DNA of 64,000 nucleotides from Phenylobacterium sp. J367 (GTDB lineage: Bacteria; Pseudomonadota; Alphaproteobacteria; Caulobacterales; Caulobacteraceae), in assembly GCF_024699985.1 (NCBI RefSeq), contig NZ_JAJONA010000001.1, positions 4,532,501-4,596,500 of the forward strand, in the 5' to 3' direction. The position numbers and the translations under genes are program-made. A model generated the notes under the pieces. The model was not told the origin of the DNA. It saw nothing but the letters and a program-made list of their open reading frames with translations, and made no database searches. Shown piece after piece: positions 1-10,076 of this stretch; position 1 is the first letter of the stretch; the number at the start of each line of letters is the position of its first letter.

Positions 1-97
1 TGGTCATGATCAGCGGAAACGAGAAGATGATCGCGCCGGCGCACGCGCGCGCCAGGCCCCGGCCGTAGTGCTCCTCGGTTGCGACGCGCGCCATCAT
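1..97 (-). CDS. DUF2391/TIGR02587-like integral membrane protein, N-terminus only
   Basis: The first 32 codons of a minus-strand gene run off the left edge. Two adjacent ATG codons (95-97 and 92-94) open a reading frame containing the residues YGRGLARACAGAIIFSFPL, a hydrophobic first helix. This resembles the opening of the DUF2391/TIGR02587 family of putative multi-pass membrane proteins of unknown function, which typically have an RGLARA-x-GG-x-x-F-x-x-PL-x-x-T pattern. The gene is divergent from cysD. Only the first helix is visible, so the family assignment is tentative. Confidence 0.45.
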   Translation of the reverse strand, partial: MMARVATEEHYGRGLARACAGAIIFSFPLIMT

Positions 98-295
98 CCG
101 GCTCAACGCACAGCAGCCAAGCTCGGCGCCATCGGCCGGGACGGCTCGGCAATTCCGCTGGACGGCTCTGCAGATTTCCTGGGGCGTCCTCGGCTTGCCG
201 CCTCCGGGTCGCTTCTCTAAGTGAGGCGCAGGGCCCGACCCGCACGCCGCCCGGCGCGCGGAGGAATTCTGATTGCAGTAAGGTCCCGAAACCGC

Positions 296-1247
296 ATGGA
301 CGCCCGCGTCGCGCCCGACCTCCAGACCCGCGAAGGCCGTTTGACCTCGTCAACGCTCACCCACCTGCAGCGCCTGGAAGCCGAGAGCATCCACATCATG
401 CGCGAGGTCGTCGCCGAGGCCGAGCGCCCGGTGATGCTCTATTCCATCGGCAAGGACAGCGCCGTGATGCTGCACCTTGCGGCCAAGGCCTTCTATCCGT
501 CCCGGCCGCCCTTCCCGCTCCTGCACGTCGACACGACGTGGAAGTTCAAGGCGATGTACGAGATGCGCGAGCGGATGGCGCGCGAGCTCGGCTTCGAACT
601 GCTGGTGCACAAGAACCCCGAGGCCGAGGCGCGCGGCATCAACCCCTTCGACCACGGTCCGCTGCACACCGACATGTGGAAGACCGAGGGGCTGAAGCAG
701 GCGCTCGACAAGTACGGCTTCGATGCGGCCTTCGGCGGCGCGCGGCGCGACGAGGAGAAGTCTCGCGCCAAGGAGCGGATCTTCTCGTTCCGCTCGGCCC
801 AGCACCGCTGGGACCCCAAGAACCAGCGCCCCGAGCTCTGGCGGCTCTACAACACGCGGAAGAACCCGGGCGAGAGCATCCGGGTGTTCCCGATCTCCAA
901 CTGGACCGAGCTGGACATCTGGCAATACATCCACCTGGAGAAGATCCCGATCGTCCCCCTCTACTACTCGGCCGAACGGCCGGTGGTGGAGCGTGACGGC
1001 ACGCTGATCATGGTCGATGACGACCGCTTCCGCCTGCTCCCCGGCGAGACCCCGCAGATGCGCTCGGTGCGGTTCCGCACGCTCGGCTGCTATCCGCTGA
1101 CGGGGGGCGGTCGAGAGCACGGCGGCGACCCTGCCCGAAATCATCCAGGAGATGCTGCTCACCACCACATCGGAGCGCCAGGGCCGGGTCATCGACCACG
1201 ACCAGGCCGCCTCGATGGAGAAGAAGAAGCAGGAGGGCTATTTCTGA
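296..1247 (+). CDS. cysD: Sulfate adenylyltransferase subunit 2 (frame broken by one indel)
   Basis: CysD is the ATP-pyrophosphatase subunit that, with the GTPase CysN, adenylates sulfate to APS in assimilatory sulfate reduction. The PP-loop motif SIGKDS lies at residues 50-55, and the family signature [13 protein letters not shown] is at about residues 22-34. ATG at 296 gives 316 residues, close to the usual 300. The frame is lost in a run of six G at 1102-1107, just after LGCYPLTG. Removing one G restores the C-terminus ending in EEGYF-like residues and a TGA at 1245-1247 that overlaps the cysN ATG (ATGA). The indel is probably a sequencing error. Confidence 0.93.
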
Positions 1248-3151
1248 TGGCCCATCAATCCAGCCTCATCGCCGAGGACATCGAGGCCTATCTCGAGTCC
1301 CACGAGAAGAAGTCGCTGCTGAGGTTCCTCACCTGCGGCTCGGTGGACGACGGCAAGTCGACCCTGATCGGACGGCTGCTCTACGACAGCAAGATGATCT
1401 TCGAGGACCAGCTCGCGGCTCTCGAGCGGGATTCCAAGAAGGTCGGCACCCAGGGCGGCGACATCGACTTCGCCCTCCTCGTCGACGGCCTCGCCGCCGA
1501 GCGGGAACAAGGCATCACCATCGACGTGGCCTACCGCTTCTTCTCGACCGACAAGCGGAAATTCATCGTCGCCGACACGCCCGGCCACGAGCAGTACACC
1601 CGCAACATGGTGACGGGCGCGTCCACGGCGGACGCAGCCATCATCCTCATCGACGCGCGCAAGGGCGTGCTGACCCAGACCCGGCGGCACAGCTACCTCG
1701 TCAGCCTGCTCGGCATCCGCCACGTGGTCCTGGCGATCAACAAGATGGACCTGGTGGACTGGTCGCAGGCTGTCTTCGACCAGATCCTCGCCGACTACCG
1801 CGCCTTCGCCGCCCAGATCGGCATCGAGCACTTCACGGCCATCCCGATGTCGGCGCTCAAGGGCGACAACATCACCGAACCCTCTCCCCAGGCGCCCTGG
1901 TACGCCGGCCCGCCGCTGATGCGGTGGCTGGAGGAGGCGCCGATCGAGGACGACCTGCGGGAGAAGCCCTTCCGCATGCCGGTCCAGTGGGTCAACCGGC
2001 CGAACCTCGACTTCCGCGGGTTCTCGGGCCTGATCGCGTCCGGCGTGGTGAAGCCGGGCGACCGGGTGAAGGCCCTGCCCTCCGGCCGCGAGAGCACCGT
2101 CGACCGCATCGTCACCTTCCGCGGCGACCTGCCCGAAGCGGTCGCCGGCCAGTCGGTGACCATCACCTTGAAGGACGAGATCGACGTGTCCCGCGGCGAC
2201 GTGCTGGCTGCGGCGGGCCAGCCGGCGGAAGTCGCCGACCAGTTCGAGAGCACGATCGTTTGGTTCGACGACGAGCCGATGCTGCCGGGCCGGCCCTACC
2301 TCCTGAAGCTCGGGACCCGTACGGTCGCCGCCCAGGTCACCGAGCCCAAGTACAAGGTCAATGTGAACACCCTGGAGCACTTGGCGGCGACCCGCCTGGA
2401 GCTGAACGAGATCGGCGTCTGCAACCTGGCGCTCGACGCGCCCATCGCCTTCGACGCCTATGCCGAGAACAAGGACCTCGGCGGCTTCATCCTCATCGAC
2501 CGGATCTCCAACCGGACGGTGGGCGCGGGCATGCTGCACTTCGCGCTCCGCCGCAGCCAGAACATCCACTGGCAGGCGCTGGACGTGAGCAAGGCGGCCC
2601 GCTCGGCGGCGAAGGGCCAGAAGGCCCGCGTCGTCTGGCTCACCGGCCTTTCGGGGGCCGGCAAGTCGACCATCGCCAACCTGCTCGAGAAGCGGCTCCA
2701 CGCCGAGGGGCGGCACACCTACCTCCTGGACGGCGACAACGTCCGCCACGGCCTCAACAAGGACCTGGGCTTCACCGAGGAAGACCGGGTCGAGAACATC
2801 CGCCGGGTGGCCGAGGTCGCCAAGCTGATGGTCGACGCCGGCCTGATCGTGCTGGTCTCCTTCATCTCGCCGTTCCGGGCCGAGCGCCGGATGGCCCGCG
2901 AGCTGATGGGCGAGCGGGAGTTCGTGGAGGTGTTCGTCGACACGCCGCTGGCGGAAGCCGAGCGGCGCGACGTGAAGGGCCTCTACGCGAAGGCCCGCGC
3001 CGGCCAGTTGAAGAACTTCACCGGCATCGACAGCCCCTACGAACCGCCGGAGCACGCCGAGATCGTCATCGACACGACGAAGCTCGCCCCGGAACAGGCC
3101 GCGGAGCAGATCTTCGCCTGGCTGGAAGGCGCCTTCGACCCGGGAATCTGA
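1247..3151 (+). CDS. cysNC: Bifunctional sulfate adenylyltransferase subunit 1 / APS kinase
   Basis: This 634-residue fusion combines the regulatory GTPase of ATP sulfurylase (CysN) with adenylylsulfate kinase (CysC), which converts APS to PAPS. The N-terminal GTPase has the P-loop GSVDDGKS at residues 31-38, the DTPGHEQY switch motif and NKMD. An EF-Tu-like beta-barrel follows. The CysC domain starts near residue 455 with the P-loop GLSGAGKST at about 466-474 and has the substrate-site motif FISPFRAER. The start codon overlaps the cysD stop (ATGA), so the two are translationally coupled. CysN/C fusions are common in alphaproteobacteria. No frame disruption was seen. Confidence 0.96.
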   Translation: MAHQSSLIAEDIEAYLESHEKKSLLRFLTCGSVDDGKSTLIGRLLYDSKMIFEDQLAALERDSKKVGTQGGDIDFALLVDGLAAEREQGITIDVAYRFFSTDKRKFIVADTPGHEQYTRNMVTGASTADAAIILIDARKGVLTQTRRHSYLVSLLGIRHVVLAINKMDLVDWSQAVFDQILADYRAFAAQIGIEHFTAIPMSALKGDNITEPSPQAPWYAGPPLMRWLEEAPIEDDLREKPFRMPVQWVNRPNLDFRGFSGLIASGVVKPGDRVKALPSGRESTVDRIVTFRGDLPEAVAGQSVTITLKDEIDVSRGDVLAAAGQPAEVADQFESTIVWFDDEPMLPGRPYLLKLGTRTVAAQVTEPKYKVNVNTLEHLAATRLELNEIGVCNLALDAPIAFDAYAENKDLGGFILIDRISNRTVGAGMLHFALRRSQNIHWQALDVSKAARSAAKGQKARVVWLTGLSGAGKSTIANLLEKRLHAEGRHTYLLDGDNVRHGLNKDLGFTEEDRVENIRRVAEVAKLMVDAGLIVLVSFISPFRAERRMARELMGEREFVEVFVDTPLAEAERRDVKGLYAKARAGQLKNFTGIDSPYEPPEHAEIVIDTTKLAPEQAAEQIFAWLEGAFDPGI

Positions 3152-3175
3152 CGAGATCCGGAGCTGCCAACGAAG

Positions 3176-3206
3176 AAGGCCCGGCGATCGCTCGCCGGGC
3201 CTTTTT
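3176..3206. terminator. Bidirectional Rho-independent terminator between cysNC and the TonB receptor
   Basis: A perfect 12-bp stem (3176-3187 pairing with 3192-3203) with a four-base TCGC loop is followed by a T run (3202-3206). It lies 24 bp after the cysNC stop and before the convergent TonB-receptor stop. It can terminate cysNC on the plus strand. The A-rich left flank makes it plausible for the minus strand too. Confidence 0.85.
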
Positions 3207-3260
3207 CCGTATCCGGTGACCGCCCTTCCGCCTCGCGGGCGGAAGGGCGCGTCCAGGTCC

Positions 3261-6200
3261 TTAGAACGTCTTGCGGACGTTCACGTACCAGTAGCGGCTG
3301 TACGGCTGGTACAGCGCGGCCAGGTAGCCATCGGTCGCCAGCGGCGGCTTCTCGTCGGTAATGTTCCGGACGCCGATGCGCAGGCGGGTGTCGCTCGCCC
3401 AGCCGTCCTGGAACTCGTACTGGCCGTAGAGATTGCCGGTGAGCTGGCTGTCCACCACCCACGGGTCGCCGGCGCTGTCACGGATGCCCGTGTCCTCCAC
3501 GTCGTCGACGTACTGGGTGAAGGCGCCCACGGTGAACTGGTCGTAGCGCCAGGTCAGCGACGCGCTCCACTTCCACTCCGGACGGCCGTTCTGACGGATC
3601 AGGTCGCCGCCGCCGGTGATGGTCGTGCCGGCGTTGATCGTGCCCGCGTCGCGCGCCGCCATGAGGGCGGCGATGTCCGGAGACGGCGAGCGGTAGAACT
3701 TGATCAGATGGGCGGCGTTGAAGTTGGCGTCGAACGAACCGAAGCGGTCCGTGTCGAGCCGCCAGATCACGCCGATGTCCAGGCCCTCGGCCTCCTGCGG
3801 CAGGAGGTTCTGGTACTGGTCGTTCACGTAGAGGACCGAGCCCACCGGCGCGAGGCCGGTGTTGTTGAAGAGCGCGATGTCGTCGGCGGTGGAGCCGCCG
3901 CGCGGATCACGTTCGGGTTGGACCGGCCCTGGACGCGCTCCAGGTAGTCGAGGATCAAGGCGTTGCCCTCGCCGAACAGGCCGACGATGCCCTCCTGCTT
4001 CACGTTCCAGTAGTCGAGCGTGAAGGTGAAGCGGCCCATTTCCGGCGGCACGAAGTGCGGCTCGAAGACCGCGCCGACGCCCCAGGTTTCGCTCTCCTCC
4101 GGCTTCAGGTCCGGGTTGCCGGCCCGACGCGCGGTGGTGGACTGCGAACGGGCGCAGTTGGAGAAGCTGGCGATCCGGCCGGCGCGCAGGTCGGCCTCGC
4201 ACTTCACCCAGTCGGTGCGGGTGTTGGAGCGGGTGACGAGCGTGGCGTTGATCTGCTCGAGGTTCGGGGCCTTGAAGCCCTGGGCCCACGAGCCGCGGAT
4301 CCGCAGGCCATCGAAGATGTCCCAGGCGCCGGCGACCTTCGGCTTGGCCACATCGCCCACGTCCGAGAAGTCCTCGTAGCGGCCCGCGAGCTGGAACTCG
4401 AGGTTGTGCACCAACGGGATGTTCATCTCGGGCGAGACGACCGGGATCGCGAACTCGAGATAGGCCGAGGCCACCTTGCGCTTGCCCTTGGTGTCGGGGG
4501 GACGGCGACGAGCCGACCAGGTCGTTGCCGTAGACGATGCCGGTCACCGCGTCGGTGAAGGTCACCGTGCCGTCGAGGCGCGGGTCGCGGTCGTCCTGCT
4601 GGGTCTCACGGCGCCATTCGACACCGGCCGCGAAGCCGAGATCGCCGCCCGGCAGGGCGAACAGGTCGGCCTTGGAGACCTTGAAGTCGACGAGCGACAG
4701 CGAGCTGGTCGCCAGGCGACGCGTGCGGATCGAGATCGCGTCGATGGCCGCCTGCGACGAGGGCGTGCCGTCGCCGATGCTCGGATTGCCCGGGGTGCCG
4801 CCGTTGAACGGGTTGTAGGCGTCAGGCGTCGACAGCGCGAGCTGCTGCTGGAGCAGGGTCGCGCTGATGCCGTCCGACACGTCGTCCGACTTGGCGTGGG
4901 AATAGAGGAGCCCGCCTTCCCAGTTGAAGCCGAACTTCTCGCCGCGCAGGCCGCCCAGGAAACGGGTCTGGGTGAGGTCGACATCCACCTCGTTCGGGCC
5001 GACATCGGCGAAGGTGTAGCCCCGCAGCACCACGGCCACGCCGGCCGGGCCGACGCTGAGGCCCGGCAGGCGGTTCGGGTTGGCCTGGCCGTTGGCGAAG
5101 GTCGTCGGGCCGAACGGGTTCCAGTAGTTGGACGCCGGAATGGCCATCGGCAGCGACGACAGCGTCGCCGTCGGGCTCTGCACGCTGTGGGTCGAGGCGG
5201 CGTAGTAGCCGACTTCACCGAACGCCTGGATCTCCTCGGTCAGCTCCCAGTTGCCGCTCAGGAACAGGTTGAGGCGCTCGGTCTCCGGCATCACCGAGGT
5301 GTTGAAGCTGGCCGCGTCGTAGCGCAGGTCGCGGTCCTCGCCGGCGGTGGCCGGAGCGGCGTCGTCGATGCAGTACGAGCCCAGCGTCACCCGGCAACCC
5401 GCGAAGGTCGTCGGCTGGGTGTGGAAGGCGCCGGCGGTGGAGGTGATCAGGTTGCCGTTCTGGCGCACGGCCACGTTGCCGAGGGTCTGCAGCGAGGCCC
5501 ACGGCATGGTGGTGGTCCGGCCGTCGAGGCTGGCGGCGCCTGCGAAGCGGGTGCCGGCGAACAGGGGACGCTTGTCCGAGGACGAGGTGTAGTCCTGGTC
5601 CCAGGCGCGCAGCGCGCTCTTCTCGGCGTAGTTGACGAACAGGGTCAGGTTGCCCCGGTCCCAGTTCTTGCCGGCGATGACGTTGAAATCGGTCTCGGTC
5701 AGGTTCGTGCCTTCGGCCGCGCCGTACTGGGCCTCGACCTGCAGGCCTTCGAAGTTGTCCATCAGGACGGTGTTGACCACGCCGGCGACCGCGTCCGAGC
5801 CGTAGAGGGCGGCGGCGCCGTCGCGCAGGACTTCCAGGCGCTTCAGGCCCGACACCGGGATGGCGTTGGTGTTGTAGGTCAGCACAGGGACGAGGTTCTC
5901 GTCCGCACGGCTGGTCGGGTGGGCGACCACGCGGCGGCCGTTCAGCAGCACGAGGGTGTTGCCGACGCCGAGGTTGCGCAGGTTCACCGAGCCCACGTCG
6001 CCGCGCGCCGAGTTCGACGAGTTGGGCAGGTAGGCCGAGTTGAAGCTCACGTCACCCATCTGCGGGATCGAGCGGAACAGGTCGTCGCCGGACGTCGCCG
6101 CCACGGCGTCGATGTCGTCGGCGCCCACCACGGTCACCGGCAGGGCCGCGGTGACCTTGGACCCCTCGATCTGCGAGCCGACGACCACGATCTCCTCGAC

Positions 6201-6305
6201 CGCCGTCTCTTCGGAGGCCTGGGCCAGCGCCTGGCCGGCGAAGGCCAGGCCGGCGAGAACCGATGTGCCCATCATCAGGGCGCGCAAAGACAGTCTTGAA
6301 CTCAC
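3261..6305 (-). CDS. TonB-dependent outer-membrane receptor (two compensating indels)
   Basis: A TonB-dependent receptor of about 1015 codons for active uptake of a large or scarce substrate across the outer membrane. The start is GTG at 6305. It is followed by a signal peptide of about 29 residues ending GQALAQ, a plug domain (about residues 45-160, with LVLLNGRRV and GAAALYGSDAVAGVVN) and a long beta-barrel that ends in aromatic Phe (NVRKTF). Between about 4500 and 3895 the barrel is read in another frame. One extra G in the six-G run at 4496-4501 and one missing base near 3893-3903 restore it, and total length stays a multiple of three. The substrate is unknown. A secreted amidohydrolase lies 110 bp upstream on the same strand. 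Confidence 0.9.
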   Translation of the reverse strand: MSSRLSLRALMMGTSVLAGLAFAGQALAQASEETAVEEIVVVGSQIEGSKVTAALPVTVVGADDIDAVAATSGDDLFRSIPQMGDVSFNSAYLPNSSNSARGDVGSVNLRNLGVGNTLVLLNGRRVVAHPTSRADENLVPVLTYNTNAIPVSGLKRLEVLRDGAAALYGSDAVAGVVNTVLMDNFEGLQVEAQYGAAEGTNLTETDFNVIAGKNWDRGNLTLFVNYAEKSALRAWDQDYTSSSDKRPLFAGTRFAGAASLDGRTTTMPWASLQTLGNVAVRQNGNLITSTAGAFHTQPTTFAGCRVTLGSYCIDDAAPATAGEDRDLRYDAASFNTSVMPETERLNLFLSGNWELTEEIQAFGEVGYYAASTHSVQSPTATLSSLPMAIPASNYWNPFGPTTFANGQANPNRLPGLSVGPAGVAVVLRGYTFADVGPNEVDVDLTQTRFLGGLRGEKFGFNWEGGLLYSHAKSDDVSDGISATLLQQQLALSTPDAYNPFNGGTPGNPSIGDGTPSSQAAIDAISIRTRRLATSSLSLVDFKVSKADLFALPGGDLGFAAGVEWRRETQQDDRDPRLDGTVTFTDAVTGIVYGNDLVGSSPSPRHQGQAQGGLGLSRVRDPGRLARDEHPVGAQPRVPARGPLRGLLGRGRCGQAEGRRRLGHLRWPADPRLVGPGLQGPEPRADQRHARHPLQHPHRLGEVRGRPARRPDRQLLQLRPFAVHHRASGRQPGPEAGGERNLGRRRGLRAALRAAGNGPLHLHARLLEREAGGHRRPVRRGQRLDPRLPGARPGPVQPERDPRGGSTADDIALFNNTGLAPVGSVLYVNDQYQNLLPQEAEGLDIGVIWRLDTDRFGSFDANFNAAHLIKFYRSPSPDIAALMAARDAGTINAGTTITGGGDLIRQNGRPEWKWSASLTWRYDQFTVGAFTQYVDDVEDTGIRDSAGDPWVVDSQLTGNLYGQYEFQDGWASDTRLRIGVRNITDEKPPLATDGYLAALYQPYSRYWYVNVRKTF

Positions 6306-6415
6306 TTGGGATTACCCCCTCTTGAACTTGGCCGGCGGAGGTCTTCGCTCCTTGTCCGACCGATTGAGCCGCCGCCCCCGCGGGCAGCCGCTGTCCGGAA
6401 ACGTCGCGTGCGCGA

Positions 6416-8217
6416 TCAGTAGAACCGCACGTTGTCGACCTCGAGCCACAGCTTCTGGCCGCCGGCCCGCGAGCCGCCGACCTCGACCTCGACAAGGTCG
6501 CCGCCGGTCCACGGCGCGCTCGACGCACTGCGGCCTGGCGCCCGCTTCAGCGCGCTGAACGGCACCTCGACCGTCGACCAGTCCTTCGACGCCTTCACCT
6601 CGGCCATCCAGCGGCCCGAGAGGGTGTTGACCATCACCTCATAGGTCCCGCCGTCGCCGCGGACGTCGAGTTTCACGCCCTGAAAGGCCCGGGCGTCCAC
6701 CGGCTGCACCGAGCCCCGGGTCAGCGGCAGGATCACCGCCGCCTGCGGGTCTTGTTTCACCGCCATGCGGGCGGCGATGCTCAGCGCCTTGCCGCCGCCG
6801 GTGCGGTCGATCACCTGGCTCACCTGCACGGTCCGGTCATGGCCGCCGTCCATGCCGTCGGTGCGCACGGTGTCGAGCTGGGTGCGGCCGTCGTCGCGCT
6901 CGAAGTCGTCGATCAGCGGCTTGACGGTCACTGCCGGCATGGCCCGCTCGCTGTTCGCCCTGGGCGGCTTCGCGCCCGGGCCGAAGACCTCACGGCCGTC
7001 AACGAAGACCCGGTTGGTCTTGCGGACGTCGGAGATCGCCTTCCAGGGCTGGCCGTCGACCAGCACCAGGTCGGCGCGCTTGCCCTTCTCGATCGTGCCG
7101 CGGTCGCCCAGCATGTCGAGGACGGCGGCGCTGTTCGCGGTGGCGGCCATCAGGGCCTCCTTCGGCGTCAGGCCGGCCTGCACCAGCAGCTCCATCTCGC
7201 GCAGCGTCGACACGCCGTGCGGCGTGCCGGGCATGCCGGCGTCCGTGCCCAGCGCCACGCGCACGCCGGCGTCGTGCAGCGCCTTCACGTTGTGGAGTGC
7301 GAAGCCGAACTTGCGGACCGACTGCTTGAAGCGCGCGTCCTCGGGGTTCTCCGGCGGCTTCGCGCCGGGCTTCACCGGTTCATAGACCGCCAGGGTCGGC
7401 GCATAGCTCGTGCCGCCCGCCTTGATCGCCGCGATGGCCTCAGGGTCGATCGGCCGGTCCTGCAGGCTGTGGGCGATGAAGTCGACCTTGGCGCGGCCGG
7501 CGACGGCCCCGCGGTCGACGGTCACGGAGTGCGTGCCCACCTTCCAGCCGTTCTTGTGCGCCTCGTCGACCAGGGCCGAGAGCGTGCCCTGGTCCATGCT
7601 GGTGTTGTCCGGCGCCGTGCCGTACCGCCAGCCGTCGGCGAACGCCTTGATGACGTCGGGCTTGTAGGGGGACCAGCTCGCGGATCGCCTGGCGGGCGGC
7701 CTCAGGCGTGTTGACCCACTTGGTGGTGTTCACGTCGGCCCAGTCGGCGCCGTGGCCGCCCGGCGTCGAGGTCCGGGCGGTGAAGTTCACGTGGGGCGAA
7801 TAGAGCGTCGACAGCCACTGGCGGCGGGGCGCCCAGCTTTCCGGGGGACTGGTGGAAATCGTTCACGGTCGTCACGCCGGCGGCGATGTAGGCGTTCGCG
7901 ATCTCCGGGGTGATGTTCGGCTGGCCGTTCGGCGTCCAGTGGGTGTGCAGGTCGAAGAAGCCCGGCAGCAGGGCCTTGCCCTTGGCGTCGATGACGGTGG
8001 CGCCGCGCGGCGCGCGGACCTTCGGCCCCACCTCGGCGATGCGGCCGTCCCGGATGACGACGTTGGCGACGAACGGTTCCGCGCCGGTCGCCGGGAACAC
8101 CGTGGCCCCCATAATCGCGGTCACCCCCGCCGACGGTCCCTGGGCCTCGGCCGCAGAGCCCACCAGGATCGCCGCCGCCAACGCGCCCGCGACCTTCAGC
8201 GCCCGTTCGTTACGCAT
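6416..8217 (-). CDS. Secreted amidohydrolase with C-terminal CIA30-like domain (two indels)
   Basis: A periplasmic imidazolonepropionase-type amidohydrolase of about 599 residues. ATG at 8217 begins a signal peptide (to GSAAEAQG). Metal-site motifs are visible: HTH in FFDLHTHW, a later GTHS, IAHSL, and the aspartate of LGTDAGMPG. After the hydrolase (about residue 425 on) comes a beta-sandwich segment beginning [10 protein letters not shown] and ending [10 protein letters not shown], typical of CIA30-like carbohydrate-binding modules. Extra G residues in the five-G runs at 7843-7847 and 7667-7671 break the frame; removing both restores one continuous protein. It may process the ligand of the downstream TonB receptor. 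That link is inferred from position only. Confidence 0.85.
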
Positions 8218-8449
8218 ACTCTTGAGACCCCCACGCATCCGCGGGGGTGTCTTCAGGCACGTCGAACGCCGCGGCAACCCCGTGAGGCAAAATCATGCCC
8301 GAAAACGGTCGCCATGTTGTCGCGGAGACGCAATCCGCTCCCAAATCCGGCGCGGCCGGGAGAGTGCGGTTACGCGGATCCGCATCCTCGGCGCGCCGCC
8401 TTGCGAATTGCATGCTAGGGTGGCGGCAGGCCCCCACAGGAGTACACTG

Positions 8450-8800
8450 ATGATCCGCCCCCTCCCGCTGGCCCTCGCTCTCGCCCTGGGCGCCGCCCCG
8501 GCGGCCCTCGCCCACCACGGCTGGAGCTCCTACGACGCCGACAAGACGATCAAGGTGACCGCACCGGTCTCCGACCTCGCCTGGGGCAATCCGCACGCCA
8601 CCGCCAAGGTCGCCTACCAGGGCAAGACCTGGGAGGTCATCCTGGCCCCGCTCGCCCGCATGGAGGCCCGCGGCCTGACCCGCGAGATGCTCGCCGCCGG
8701 TAAGCCGGTCACCCTGGAGGGCTATCCGCGCAGCGACGGCACGGCCGAGATGCGGCTGGAGCGTGTCACCGTCGACGGCAAGGTCGTCGAGCTGCGCTGA
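8450..8800 (+). CDS. DUF6152 family periplasmic protein
   Basis: A 116-residue exported protein with an N-terminal signal peptide (cleavage about residue 21, after ALA) followed at once by HHGWSSYD, the hallmark of the DUF6152 family. The mature part is a small beta-rich domain with WGNPHA and EGYPRSDG segments. The function is unknown; relatives often sit near metal or redox genes. An ACAGGAG Shine-Dalgarno sequence lies about seven bases before ATG 8450. The gene is divergent from the amidohydrolase. Confidence 0.85.
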   Translation: MIRPLPLALALALGAAPAALAHHGWSSYDADKTIKVTAPVSDLAWGNPHATAKVAYQGKTWEVILAPLARMEARGLTREMLAAGKPVTLEGYPRSDGTAEMRLERVTVDGKVVELR

Positions 8801-8909
8801 CGCCCGCGGCCGGGCCCGCCCCACGCGCGACGGCCTGTCGCTCGATCGTCACTCCGGCTATGTGCTGGGGAGGCCGCCCGTCTGGGGTCCAGCGGTAGGA
8901 GTATCGTGC

Positions 8910-9422
8910 GTGTCCATGCCTTGGGATGAAGAAGCGCGGCTGAAGGCGCTGGATCGCTATGGCATCCTCGATACGGCGCCGGAGCGCGCGTTCGACGATA
9001 TCGCTCAACTGGCCTCGATCCTCTGCGGGACGCCGATCGCGGTCGTGAACCTGATCGCCCGCGACCGCCAGTGGTTCAAGTCCGAGGTGGGCCTGGGCGT
9101 CCGGAGCACACCGCTCGCCACCTCCTTCTGCGCGCAGGCCCTGCTGCAATCGGGCCTGGTCGTCGTGAAGGACGCGACCAAGGACGACCGGTTCTCATGC
9201 AACCCTCTGGTCACCGGCGAGCCGTACCTGCGATTCTACGCCGGCGCCGTGCTCACCACGCCGGAGAAGCTGCCCATCGGCACGGTCTGCGTCCTCGACC
9301 ATCAGCCTCGGCCCGGCGGCCTCACCTCTGACCAGCGGACGGGCCTCGTCGCCCTCGGCAATCTGGTGATGACCCACCTGGAACTGCGGCGCGCGTTGCA
9401 GGCGCGCGAGCCGCGTCACTGA
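8910..9422 (+). CDS. Stand-alone GAF domain protein
   Basis: A 170-residue protein made of one GAF domain, a ligand-binding sensory fold. It opens with the pattern ALDRYGILDTAPERAFDDIA and contains RDRQWFKSEVGLG and SFCAQALLQ, as in GAF modules at the N-terminus of sensor kinases and cyclases. There is no output domain, so it may act by protein interaction or be a remnant of a larger sensor. The AGGAG at 8897-8901 is eight bases from GTG 8910 and fourteen from ATG 8916; the GTG start is preferred. Function unknown. Confidence 0.8.
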   Translation: MSMPWDEEARLKALDRYGILDTAPERAFDDIAQLASILCGTPIAVVNLIARDRQWFKSEVGLGVRSTPLATSFCAQALLQSGLVVVKDATKDDRFSCNPLVTGEPYLRFYAGAVLTTPEKLPIGTVCVLDHQPRPGGLTSDQRTGLVALGNLVMTHLELRRALQAREPRH

Positions 9423-9432
9423 GGTTGGGCCG

Positions 9433-10071
9433 CTACCGCCGGCCGGTGTCCAGGAAGTCGAGGCCCTCGAACTTCTCGGGCGCCGCCACCTCGACCACCG
9501 GCTCGTCGCGGTCGTCGAACTCGAGGCGCAGCGCCCGGGTCATCACCGCGTGCATGTCATAGAGGCAGGTGATGTAGGTCAGCTCCATGATCTCCTCGTC
9601 CGAGAGGAAGGTCCGGAGCTTGTCGAACACCGCCTCCGGCGTCCGTCCCGACTGCAGGCTCAGGCAGTCCGCATAGGCCAACACCGCCCGCTCCTTCTCG
9701 TCGAACAGGTCTGACACCGGCCAGTGCGGCACGGCGGCGATCTTGGCCTCGTCCACCTTCAGGCCGCGCAGGCTCTTGCAGTGCTGCGAGAAGACGAACT
9801 GGCTGCCCTTGTTGAAGCCGGCGCGGGTCTGGGCGAGCTCGCGCAGCACCGGGTCAAGCTTGCGTTCCGGCGCGCGATAGAGCGCGAAGCCCTTGTTGGC
9901 GTGGTCGAGGATGTCCGGGACCAGGGCGAAGACCGTCCACCAGTCGCCTCGGGTGCCGGTGGCGGTGCCGGGTTCGGCCACAGGGTCGCGGTCGCCGAAC
10001 AGGCGGTCGTAGGTCTTGGTGACGATCTCGGAGGTCGCGTCCTTGCGGGCGACCTGGCGCAGGCGGGGCAT
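9433..10071 (-). CDS. Carboxymuconolactone decarboxylase (CMD) family protein
   Basis: A 212-residue all-helical protein of the CMD/AhpD-like superfamily. The core has LVPDILDHANKGFALY, LAQTRAGFNKGSQFVFSQH and LAYADCLSLQSG, matching the helical CMD domain, but the CxxC redox pair of true AhpD is absent where FSQHCKSL is found. The start ATG at 10071 lies 5 bp after the stop of the upstream MDR gene, so the two are co-transcribed. The specific reaction cannot be assigned. Confidence 0.8.
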   Translation of the reverse strand: MPRLRQVARKDATSEIVTKTYDRLFGDRDPVAEPGTATGTRGDWWTVFALVPDILDHANKGFALYRAPERKLDPVLRELAQTRAGFNKGSQFVFSQHCKSLRGLKVDEAKIAAVPHWPVSDLFDEKERAVLAYADCLSLQSGRTPEAVFDKLRTFLSDEEIMELTYITCLYDMHAVMTRALRLEFDDRDEPVVEVAAPEKFEGLDFLDTGRR

Positions 10072-10076
10072 GGGTT

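Noticed and set aside
1238-3055. Open frame of about 600 codons antisense to cysNC
   Set aside because: GC-rich mirror of a strongly supported gene; Arg/Val/Leu/His-biased composition with no motif.
4476-6299. Open frame of about 600 codons on the plus strand across the TonB receptor
   Set aside because: Shadow of the receptor; low-complexity RVGQVEAH-type composition, no domain.
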